Shown here: positions 9,501 to 16,008 of the stretch, piece after piece
How the letters are laid out: each line of letters begins with the position of its first letter
Position numbering within the stretch: the stretch's first letter is position 1
Origin: Paenibacillus albiflavus
Lineage (GTDB): Bacteria; Bacillota; Bacilli; Paenibacillales; NBRC-103111
Direction: 5' to 3'
Length of the DNA stretch: 64,000 nucleotides
Assembly: GCF_004344915.1 (NCBI RefSeq)
Contig: NZ_SKFG01000011.1
Span: forward strand, 62,001 to 126,000
Program-made: the position numbers and the translations under genes
The notes under the pieces: model-generated
What the model was told of the DNA's origin: nothing
The model's database searches: none
The model's input: the letters and a program-made list of their open reading frames with translations, nothing else

Positions 9501-10217
9501 GGCGGAAGAGCAGCTAGCGTAGCTACAACAGTTAATACAACAACGAATCCAGATAATACAAACAATACAAATAGTCCATTTGCAATAACAGTCAATAATA
9601 AAGAAGTTGAAACTAGGATCTTAAATAAAATTCGCAATATTAAACCGCTGTATACAATCCCTAACTATTCAGACTCTGGTAACCATTGGGCTAGTCGTGA
9701 GATCAAAATAGCGAAGGAACTAGAATTAGTTAGCGGTTACGAGGATGGGACTTTCAAACCGAATAACAATGTAACTCGTGGCGATTTTGCCATCATGATT
9801 GCTAGAACGTTCAATATGCCAATGAGCGGTGGCAGCTATACTCCGTTCAAGGATGTAAATAATCACTATGCTAAGCAATCGATTATGGCGCTTTATAATT
9901 TAGGCATTATAAGTGGATATCAGGATATGACATTTAAGCCAGATAATAAGATAACGAGAGCTGAAGTGGTAACGATCTTATCTCAATTAATTAACTTTAG
10001 CAAAGTCCCAGTAACAAGCAATGTGAGTTTTAATGATACTAATAAGCATTGGGCAGCAAATCAAATTAAGCAGATCGCTAATGCCGGTATTTTGAGTGGA
10101 AAAGGGGATGGCAAATTCGCCCCTAATGATAATACAACTAGAGCGGAAGCCATCTCCTTGCTGCTAAGAACATTGAGTCTGAACACCAATATTAAAAATG
10201 CTTTATCTTCATTGTAA
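6561..10217 (+). CDS. Large secreted Ig-like repeat protein with three SLH domains
   Basis: The roughly 1218-residue product is a paralogue-type partner of the protein at 1018. It has a signal peptide (about 1-33, cleavage near VKA-A), eleven Big_2-like repeats and three SLH domains (about 1036-1092, 1098-1155 and 1160-1215). The pre-SLH linker is clearly shared with its partner (EVETRILNKIRNIKPLYTIP against LETNMLKKIRSTNPLSSIP). ATG 6561 and GTG 6564 both fit behind GGGGTGG at 6552-6558; GTG 6555 would lie inside the SD. By alignment with the 1018 leader, GTG 6564 may be the true start. The likely role is a stalk-like wall-attached surface protein; the ligand is unknown. Confidence 0.9.
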   Translation: MVSLSRMRIKKLLIMILCLTLVMQWGMVSGVKAASSLDIQVPGDQYVYLDMKPGGTIQLTSIADGVDVTDKTAWNAVNENGKNIADVDASGLVTFTGFNGNVTINASYDDNNKYVTLQVQNPSNTLLSVGIVGMAGSQMIDPYVFTYSNQPVQLALKGNYANGTTGRITSGITWTSTGVASVDGTGLVIFSGKNGVAKIEAKYNSFPVEFVTCDVDLKNTGDLSIQVPGGVFAYSPTPIKLRLFNGASEVTNAAVWTSSNNSVVTVNNGVVNFTNQKSPKVTITANYGGKSSEVTTSVNSVVESIAITTPISYSQNSVQMKLEATYTDNKKVAVPASDIQWSASPASVATIDNSGWITYKNNGDLTVTATYGGRSTSITGKVFNSNVLTSIKINETPSYSSTSVNLTLTGILAGGGSQSIVASEATWSSDNTSVASVNKNTGVVTYTGQYGYVTITASYKGLTASTQRVYIDPSTGIKDLKINELLYYSSSGQQLSLTATLNNGTVQDITASKATWSTNATSIASVDSKGYVRYTGNKGNVTITALYSGKSATISASIDPSIDIYDLRINETLYYSTTAVPLTLTATNRYGNEENIPSSKATWKSSDSTIATVNSSGSVSYTGKEGYVTISATYGNRIATQTEYITTDYNLTALDINEDLFYSPFPMQLSLSGTRYNGSTAVITSSSAVWSSSDTSIATVNSSGVVTYRGKSGNVTIKATYGNRVATKTGYIDANNTIEALNIESDLFYNTSPLTLILTGTLRDGNKQNIPLSSVSWKSSDTNIATVSNGVVTFKGRSGYVTITATYSKLSATVDAYIDTTVTLKQLTINESLAYSNTPVPLSLTGVLSNSTQLTISPVSAVWKSSDTSIATVSTSGVVTYKGKNGNVTITATYANRTAAVSANINTSATLSMLEINESLNYSSSPVTLTLKGKLVNGTTQTISSSSATWQSSNTTIATVKNGVVTFTGKAGYVSISASYGGRAASVATTVNTTTNPDNTNNTNSPFAITVNNKEVETRILNKIRNIKPLYTIPNYSDSGNHWASREIKIAKELELVSGYEDGTFKPNNNVTRGDFAIMIARTFNMPMSGGSYTPFKDVNNHYAKQSIMALYNLGIISGYQDMTFKPDNKITRAEVVTILSQLINFSKVPVTSNVSFNDTNKHWAANQIKQIANAGILSGKGDGKFAPNDNTTRAEAISLLLRTLSLNTNIKNALSSL

Positions 10218-10232
10218 GTATTGAATAAGCAT

Positions 10233-10304
10233 AGCACCTCTTTAGAATAACGTTGATAACCGAATGGTTGTAGATGCGATTCTAAGGGGTGCTTTACTTT
10301 TTTA
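10233..10304 (+). terminator. Long two-part terminator hairpin
   Basis: AGCACCTCTTTAGAAT (10233-10248) pairs with ATTCTAAGGGGTGCT (10279-10293), with a smaller ACC-GAAT-GGT stem at the tip. The tail is TTACTTTTTT. Confidence 0.8.
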
Positions 10305-10311
10305 TACTCGT

Positions 10312-10404
10312 ATGTTAAGTATCAAATCTTCTGTTCTAAGTAACAGTTCCTCCGTAACTAAAGCAATACTATTTGGGTCGAGAGCAAGAGGAGACAACAG
10401 ATGC
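10312..10404 (+). pseudogene. Relic of a minimal nucleotidyltransferase (MNT-type) gene
   Basis: A 31-codon stretch reads through VTKAILFGSRARGDNR. The GSRARGD motif is the nucleotide-binding signature of the pol-beta-like MNT superfamily, where it is normally followed by SDxDL. Here the frame instead runs into unrelated sequence, as if shifted, and the rest of the fold is missing. The frame continues into the next gene only by chance. MNT genes often pair with HEPN genes in toxin-antitoxin modules; no HEPN gene remains here. A chance motif is possible but the fit over 12 residues is good. Confidence 0.55.
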
Positions 10405-10461
10405 AATTATGTTATAAGATTCTATATTTGGTTAAGGCGATTGTTGGAAGGAGGTAGTTCA

Positions 10462-10713
10462 ATGTCTGTAAGTAAGGAAGATTTAGTTGAATTAGTTCGG
10501 CAACTTCCAGAGGATGCTCAACAGTCTGCATTTGATTATCTTCAATTTTTGAAAAGTTGTCATTCAAGATCAAACTGGGATGAAATTGATAAAAGGGAAC
10601 CAGATAATGACTCTTTATCAGATGAGGAAATTCGACAACTGAACTGCGACCCCGAGTATTTCACGGGGGAGGAAGCCAAGCGTGAATTCGGGCTACAGGT
10701 TGAATTACCATAA
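10462..10713 (+). CDS. Small hypothetical protein, DUF2281/antitoxin-like
   Basis: The 83-residue product starts at ATG 10462 behind GAAGGAGG (10447-10454). The N-terminus (SKEDLVELVRQLPEDAQQSA) is predicted helical and resembles small proteins that often accompany toxins. The C-terminal part is acidic and ends with EYFTGEEAKREFGL. No toxin gene is next to it; upstream lies only the nucleotidyltransferase relic. It may be a left-over antitoxin or a stand-alone regulator. The function is not established from sequence. Confidence 0.65.
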   Translation: MSVSKEDLVELVRQLPEDAQQSAFDYLQFLKSCHSRSNWDEIDKREPDNDSLSDEEIRQLNCDPEYFTGEEAKREFGLQVELP

Positions 10714-10797
10714 AGAAGTCTCGAAATTCTTGTATTATTTACGCACAATAGATTCTCGAGGTGGAATTTATAAATAGAAGAATAAGAATATACCTTT

Positions 10798-10836
10798 AAA
10801 TAACCTATACCACTTAACCAGTAGTATAGGTTATTT
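10798..10836. terminator. Bidirectional terminator between convergent genes
   Basis: A perfect 13-bp inverted repeat (AAATAACCTATAC / GTATAGGTTATTT) with a 13-base loop sits between the plus-strand gene ending at 10713 and the minus-strand gene ending at 10856. Confidence 0.7.
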
Positions 10837-10855
10837 AAGTTCTAGAGAGATGGGC

Positions 10856-11899
10856 TCACCTCATCCACCGCTCCGCCACATACTTCGCTAACCACTCGGC
10901 GCCAGCTTCGTTCAGATGATTATTGTCTTGAAAATCCTTCTGTGTATCCAGTTCCGTATTTGGAATTACCTTGAACTCCGCGTCGTTGGCTTGGGCAATG
11001 GATTGCACCAAATCTAAGTAAGCCTGATGCTCAGCAGTGTGTGATCTTGCGATTGCAGCTTCAAAATACTCTGAGCGCGGTAATTGCAGGATGATCACTT
11101 CTACACCTTGCTTGCTTAGTCCTTCGATCATGGATTGCCATGCAGCTGTACGAAGTCCATTCATATCAAATCCCGTAAACCAGCGGTCAACGTCTATATT
11201 CGCGCGCTCGGGTGTTACATCTTTGGTTTTAGATAATACAGGTTCGAGTCCATGTGGATATGCAGGAATCGTGTCGCGTATTGCCTCTCTCGTCTTTGGA
11301 TCTAAATACTTGTCCAATATTTTCGATGTCCATATGGTTCGCATATCAAAAGATTTAAGCGCCCAGCCCAAAGTAAGCTCGCCGTAATTGTTTTTGTTCA
11401 TGACCTTGAGGCGGTCGGTTAGTCCTGCGTAATAGCGGAACATTTCGCTTTTGGCAATTTCATCGTCATTTAGCTGGTGCTCGTTCACGACGACGATGGC
11501 ACGCTTCAGGTTCGGCATCTGGTCGTGGTATTTTTCATACAGTTTGCTGATTTCATATGCTTTGCCACCAGAAACACTAAAATTGAATATTGTGTCTGGA
11601 TCTACTCCTGCTGCTTCTGCCAATAAGGTCGGTCGTAATCCATCCATACCCATGGAGTCGCCGAAGATAGCAGTTTCGATCTGTTCATGCTTTGAAGTTT
11701 TCCAAGAATGATCGAGTTCGGCAAATTGTCCGATAGTGTTGTAAGTTAACCCGTAGAAATCTAAGTTGCGAAAAAGGAAGATTTCCGAAGAAATAATCAA
11801 TAATACGACACCAATCAAGCCCCAAGATAGCGATTTCTTGCGTTTACGACGAGAAGGGAGGTCATGAAGACTGTTAGAATTGGAAGTAGATGAAATCAT
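10856..11899 (-). CDS. Membrane-anchored SGNH-type hydrolase/acyltransferase partner of the MBOAT gene
   Basis: The 347-residue product has a basic N-terminus and one membrane segment (about 25-45), leaving the rest outside the cell. The SGNH block I appears as AIFGDSMGMDG (nucleophile Ser) and the last block as DNNHLNEAGAEWLA, giving a likely Asp/His pair. It begins inside the end of the MBOAT gene (26-bp overlap), so translation is coupled. In AlgI/AlgJ-, PatA/PatB- and DltB/DltD-like pairs the MBOAT protein passes acyl groups across the membrane and the SGNH partner transfers them to a polymer. The target here is unknown. Confidence 0.8.
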   Translation of the reverse strand: MISSTSNSNSLHDLPSRRKRKKSLSWGLIGVVLLIISSEIFLFRNLDFYGLTYNTIGQFAELDHSWKTSKHEQIETAIFGDSMGMDGLRPTLLAEAAGVDPDTIFNFSVSGGKAYEISKLYEKYHDQMPNLKRAIVVVNEHQLNDDEIAKSEMFRYYAGLTDRLKVMNKNNYGELTLGWALKSFDMRTIWTSKILDKYLDPKTREAIRDTIPAYPHGLEPVLSKTKDVTPERANIDVDRWFTGFDMNGLRTAAWQSMIEGLSKQGVEVIILQLPRSEYFEAAIARSHTAEHQAYLDLVQSIAQANDAEFKVIPNTELDTQKDFQDNNHLNEAGAEWLAKYVAERWMR

Positions 11900-13310
11900 A
11901 CTTTTCCCCCTTTAAGAAGTAAATGAGCAAGAAGACGATCCCCAGATAACATATGCTTCGAATTGGGAACGGAATAACATGCCAAACGCGGCTGATGCTA
12001 TTCTCATAGGTGCGCAGCAAGTATTCCACGATGTGCATAAGGAATAACAGCGCAATCCACCCAAACTCAGGTGCATGCAGGATGTTGCTCGGAAGAGCGT
12101 GTATCATTTTCCAAGTCATGGTGATGGCTTGTGATACATCTTTGGCACGGAAGAATACCCATGTCCAGACAATGACGTGAAAGAATACAGCAATAGCTAA
12201 AATACGATATACAAGCGATTCACGGACTTTTTTGACCAATGTCCATCGATTCAGCAAGAGTGATAGACGATGAACGACGAGCAGAGCGCCCCAGAGTGCC
12301 CCCCATAGGATGAATGTCCAATTGGCGCCATGCCATAGACCTGAGATCACCATAGCCGCAAACAGGTTAATGTAAGTGCGTACAGCGCCTTTTCGATTCC
12401 CGCCTAGTCCAATGTAGATATAATCGCGAATCCAGCGTGATAGGGTAATATGCCATCTGTTCCAGAACTCCTGCGGACTCTTGGAGAGGTAAGGCGTTCG
12501 GAAGTTGTCTGCGAATCGCAGTCCCATAATTATGCCGCAGCCGATTGCGAGATCAGTGTATGCGGAGAAATCGTAATAAATTTGAAAAGTGAATGCGTAG
12601 GAGCCAATCCAAGATTCAGTGCCCGTCATGGTAGTCCCTTTATCAAAAATAGCATTTGCCAGGGGTGAAATGTTATCTGCGATAACCACTTTCTTGATCA
12701 AACCGATCAGGATCAGATAGAGACCATATTTGATTTCGCTCCAAGGGATGCGTTTGTTGCGCAAATCCTGAATTTGTGGCAGCAGCTCATCTCCGCGCAT
12801 GATTGGACCCGCAATGAGATGCGGGAACGTAGAGACGAATACCCAGAACGATAGAAAAGATTTCGTTGGCATGCTACGACCACGACGTACATCAATTAAG
12901 TACGAAATAAACTCGAATGTATAGAACGATATCCCGAGCGGGAGGATTTTGCTAAGTGTCTCGGCGGATTGTGTAAATCCGATTTGGATCCCTGCCAGAC
13001 TCTCAATGGTTGAAAGGGCGAAAAATGTATATTTATAGAAGACCAAGTTAAAAACATTCAGTCCGATGCCGACCCAAAAAATCCAGCTCCAGCCTGGTTT
13101 TCTCATCATATGTACAGATATGAATGTGATTAGGCACATGAACATAAAGAGCAGCAGCCAGGCAAGGCCATTTGCTCCTTCCACTTGTGCAGCACTATAG
13201 AAGATCACATTCGCAACAGCAATTATGAGCATGCGATTGCGCTTAAAGATGAAGAACGGGATTAGCATTAAAATGAAGAATACCAAATAATTTGGCGAAT
13301 AGAAGAACAT
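11874..13310 (-). CDS. MBOAT-family O-acyltransferase (AlgI/DltB type)
   Basis: The 478-residue polytopic protein shows the AlgI-type signatures SFYTFEFISYLIDVRRG, NRWHITLSRWIRDYIYIGLGG (partial motif) and SGLWHGANWTF, with the family's catalytic His in the last. About ten hydrophobic segments are visible and the length is normal. ATG at 13310 follows AGGTGAG on the minus strand. It is the first gene of a two-gene unit with the SGNH protein. The likely role is transfer of acetyl groups to an extracytoplasmic polysaccharide; a D-alanylation role is less likely because no dltA or dltC is nearby. Confidence 0.9.
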   Translation of the reverse strand: MFFYSPNYLVFFILMLIPFFIFKRNRMLIIAVANVIFYSAAQVEGANGLAWLLLFMFMCLITFISVHMMRKPGWSWIFWVGIGLNVFNLVFYKYTFFALSTIESLAGIQIGFTQSAETLSKILPLGISFYTFEFISYLIDVRRGRSMPTKSFLSFWVFVSTFPHLIAGPIMRGDELLPQIQDLRNKRIPWSEIKYGLYLILIGLIKKVVIADNISPLANAIFDKGTTMTGTESWIGSYAFTFQIYYDFSAYTDLAIGCGIIMGLRFADNFRTPYLSKSPQEFWNRWHITLSRWIRDYIYIGLGGNRKGAVRTYINLFAAMVISGLWHGANWTFILWGALWGALLVVHRLSLLLNRWTLVKKVRESLVYRILAIAVFFHVIVWTWVFFRAKDVSQAITMTWKMIHALPSNILHAPEFGWIALLFLMHIVEYLLRTYENSISRVWHVIPFPIRSICYLGIVFLLIYFLKGEKYDFIYFQF

Positions 13311-13393
13311 TTGCTCACCTCACGGTTGTATTATAGCATTCGCCTAGGGAAGAGTGAAAGCAATCGCACAGGAGAAATGGTTTGAGAATGAGA

Positions 13394-13437
13394 AAAGTCC
13401 TTAATTCTCTCGAGATTGCGTGAGAATTAAGGACTTT
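13394..13437 (-). terminator. Perfect 16-bp hairpin, possible minus-strand terminator
   Basis: AAAGTCCTTAATTCTC and its exact complement flank a 12-base loop. Read on the minus strand the stem is followed by TCTCATTC, with the T-rich end of the stem itself adding to the tail. It could end the transcript of the flavoprotein gene upstream on that strand. A second small hairpin (CGCACTC-TGC-GAGTGCG) lies at about 13484-13500. Confidence 0.45.
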
Positions 13438-13566
13438 CGTTGCGGGTAATTTCATATTTAGTGCTCCCGTTGGCAAATACGGTCGCACTCTGCGAGTGCG
13501 CATCAACCGTACTGCTGGGTGCGATGTCAATCGTGCTACCGTGTGCCACCCGGCCACTCGCCCCAA

Positions 13567-14022
13567 GGCAAGCATCCTAACGCCATGCTGAGTGGCGCGA
13601 TACGGCAAGTTCCGGTATTTTATCGGAAAATAATTACCGAAGTTAGGAAACTAGTTACCGTTCGCTCCCCGCGAGCATCCTCCAATTTTGCTGCTTAAAG
13701 CGATGCGGCAAGTTTAGGTACTTTATAGGAAAATAATTACCGAAGTTAGGAAATTAGTTACCGTCCGCCCCCCGCCAGCACCCTCCAACCTTGCTGCTTA
13801 GCGCGATGCGGCAAGTTCTGGTACTTTATCGGAAAATAATTACCGAAGTTAGGAAACTAATTACCGTTCGCTCTCTGCGAGCATCCTCCAACCTTGCTGC
13901 TGAGCGCGATGCGACAAGTTCCGGTATTTTATCGGAAAATAATTACCGAAGTTAGGAAATTAGTTACCGTCCACCCCCTACGAGCACCCTTCAGCTATGC
14001 TACGTGGCTCGATTAGGCAAGT
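13567..14022. repeat. Tandem array of a 103-bp unit (four copies plus partial ends)
   Basis: The sequence GCAAGT recurs at 13605, 13708, 13811, 13914 (as ACAAGT) and 14017, a constant 103-bp step. Each unit carries GGAAAATAATTACCGAAG followed by GTTAGGAAA and a TAGTTACCG-type end, with a more variable GC-rich half (GAGCATCCTCCAACCTTGCTG type). Part of a fifth unit runs into the stop end of the minus-strand gene, and a diverged half unit lies before 13605. No gene is seen in 13311-14022. Confidence 0.9.
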
Positions 14023-15705
14023 TCACTTCTTCTTCGGCTTATACGATGCGAAAACGATTTTGCCCTCATCGAGTTGGACAATTTCTTCTTCGCTCCAGTT
14101 AGTCAGCTTATTCGTTCCTTTGACGCCGGTTAGTTTAATCTTGTATGTCTTGGCGAGATACTGATGAAGTTCTTTCATATCGGCTTCGTTCAGTTCTCTG
14201 AGCTGTTTATTGCCATGTATTTGTCCAAGAATGACGCCGATTGATTCAGCGGCTAGTGCCGTATTTGGCTGGATTCTTGCGGAGCCATAGGCAACGACGT
14301 TGGCCCCGACATTTTTGCCTGCTGTTAGAACATTTGAATAATTTTTGAGCTCGAAGGCACGCAGAGGCATACCGTATTTATCGGGGATTCCCATCTGGAT
14401 TCCCCATTTGACAAAAGATACACCTTGCAGATCAAGTGGATAGCCAGCAATGCTTACATCATCCCAGTGCATCGAACCACCAAGCATATCGGATGGCTTC
14501 AGCACATATTCCGTTTCATATCGAGTAAATTCGCGTATGTAGGGGTACGTTGGAATGTCGCCCAGTTCAGCCTTCTCCCATCCTGCAATTGATTTGCGGA
14601 AATGCTCCAGAATGCCCGGCAATTCTTTGCTTCCAAGCTCAACAGCTTCCTTAATCGATTCGGGATCGGATGGATCGACTTTATAGACGAGCAGTGCGTT
14701 GATTGCCACCTGACCGCCGCCTTGGTTAAGCGCATTCAATCCACGCAAGAAAACACGATCATTACTCGTTTTAAAACGGTTGGTCATCCCGGTTAGTCCA
14801 AGTGCGAAGGATTCATTGACATAGCCCCCGCCGTAATTCTTTGTCTTGTCTGCCGCGCTTAATCCGTTAAATTCCTTGTTGAATTTTGCCCAATCCACAT
14901 TCTTGAATTTCATCATGAGACCTGCTGCCATAAATTCAAGCTCTTTGCCGCCATAAAAGGAATTAGAGCTTGGCAGGGGTGTAGCTTTCAACCTGCTGCT
15001 GAGTGCGGCATGATCCGTATTCTCCACGAAGTAGTCTGCTTGAATGATCTTACTAGAACCGTTCACTGAATAGGTGATTGCTTTAACAGTTTCAAGTCCA
15101 CTAGTTTCCGTTACGGTATCAATCTGCTCAATCTGAATGCCAGACGCTACGGGAATGGTGCCTACTAGTTTAGTTTGCACATAGTTTTCAAATTCAGGTA
15201 ATTTGCGAATGGAACCACCTTTGAAACCTGTAAAAAGCTCTTTTACACGACCTTGCAGGAGAGAAGTGCCTGAACCGTCCTTCGCTTCGTCAAGGAAGAA
15301 CATTTGCCCCTGCAGGAGCTGTCCGCCGAACTCTTTGCGGGTATCGATGATTTTGACAGATAAGCCTTCGTCAGCAGCAGCACGTGCCATGTAGAGACCT
15401 TCCATTTCACTACCGATTAAGACGAGATTGTAGTGTTCGGTTGGTAGAGGTGTTGGACTTGGTGTGGAGGCAGGTGTTGAAGCTCCTGCGGGATCTTTGG
15501 TATGCCCTAAATTGGAAGGCTTGTCGCTTGTTGCAGGGTTAATCGTAGTCACTGGCGTCTGATTGTTACCGTTTTCAGATTGCTCGGCGTTTGCTGAACT
15601 GATCCCTGCGATCAGTGATCCGGTTGCTTTGTCTGCACAAGCTGTGAGTAAAAGGGAAAAGCATAGAATTAACAGTACCGCTGTTAATTTGATAGATTTG
15701 TGCAA
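14023..15705 (-). CDS. Lipoprotein FAD-dependent oxidoreductase
   Basis: The 560-residue product has a lipoprotein signal peptide (lipobox LLTAC, Cys about residue 23). A Ser/Thr/Pro linker (about 45-85) follows, then a FAD_oxidored-like domain. The nucleotide-binding start reads YNLVLIGSEMEGLYMARAAA, where the usual GxGxxG is degenerate, and an IIDTRKEFGGQ segment follows. The C-terminal NVLTAGKNVGANVVAYGSAR block is typical of the family. The start is TTG 15705, placed seven bases after AGGAGG. It would act on the outer face of the membrane, which is unusual for a flavoenzyme of this type; the substrate is unknown. Confidence 0.8.
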   Translation of the reverse strand: MHKSIKLTAVLLILCFSLLLTACADKATGSLIAGISSANAEQSENGNNQTPVTTINPATSDKPSNLGHTKDPAGASTPASTPSPTPLPTEHYNLVLIGSEMEGLYMARAAADEGLSVKIIDTRKEFGGQLLQGQMFFLDEAKDGSGTSLLQGRVKELFTGFKGGSIRKLPEFENYVQTKLVGTIPVASGIQIEQIDTVTETSGLETVKAITYSVNGSSKIIQADYFVENTDHAALSSRLKATPLPSSNSFYGGKELEFMAAGLMMKFKNVDWAKFNKEFNGLSAADKTKNYGGGYVNESFALGLTGMTNRFKTSNDRVFLRGLNALNQGGGQVAINALLVYKVDPSDPESIKEAVELGSKELPGILEHFRKSIAGWEKAELGDIPTYPYIREFTRYETEYVLKPSDMLGGSMHWDDVSIAGYPLDLQGVSFVKWGIQMGIPDKYGMPLRAFELKNYSNVLTAGKNVGANVVAYGSARIQPNTALAAESIGVILGQIHGNKQLRELNEADMKELHQYLAKTYKIKLTGVKGTNKLTNWSEEEIVQLDEGKIVFASYKPKKK

Positions 15706-16008
15706 GGTAAGAGCCTCCTGCTAATGAAATGTTTGAATATTAAGTTAAGGATAACATGCCGATTCTATCAATAAAACTCCAATTTCAACAAAGAAATACA
15801 AATTGCTACTATTTACCTATCTAATTATTCGCAACTTATTTGAAAGTTTGATAGTCTATTAAATAGACAAGAATAAACTGGCAGCTACTATATATTGTTG
15901 CCATGGGAAATTGCGCCTCTCTTTTGACAGAAAGAGCTGTAGGTGGCGCTTCTTCTTGCGTTTCAATACATAATAGTTTCAGAGAGAGTATGGGAGAGGA
16001 GATTACAG
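15706..16008. other. Divergent intergenic region
   Basis: On the minus strand TTGTTG (complement of 15786-15791) and TAGAAT (complement of 15762-15767) are 18 bases apart and may drive the flavoprotein gene. On the plus strand TTGACA occurs at 15924-15929 but no good -10 box follows it. GAGAGGAG just before 16009 is the SD of the next gene. Nothing else is seen. Confidence 0.4.

Noticed and set aside
10264-10461. N-terminal extension of the small gene at 10462
   Set aside because: It runs through the terminator tail and the nucleotidyltransferase relic; the good SD is before 10462.
13315-13608. 97-codon minus-strand open frame
   Set aside because: It covers hairpins and the start of the tandem repeat, is Arg/His-rich in a way typical of chance frames, and has no SD.
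13605-14022. CRISPR array
   Set aside because: The repeat unit is 103 bp with gradual divergence, not short identical repeats with unrelated spacers, and no cas gene is near.
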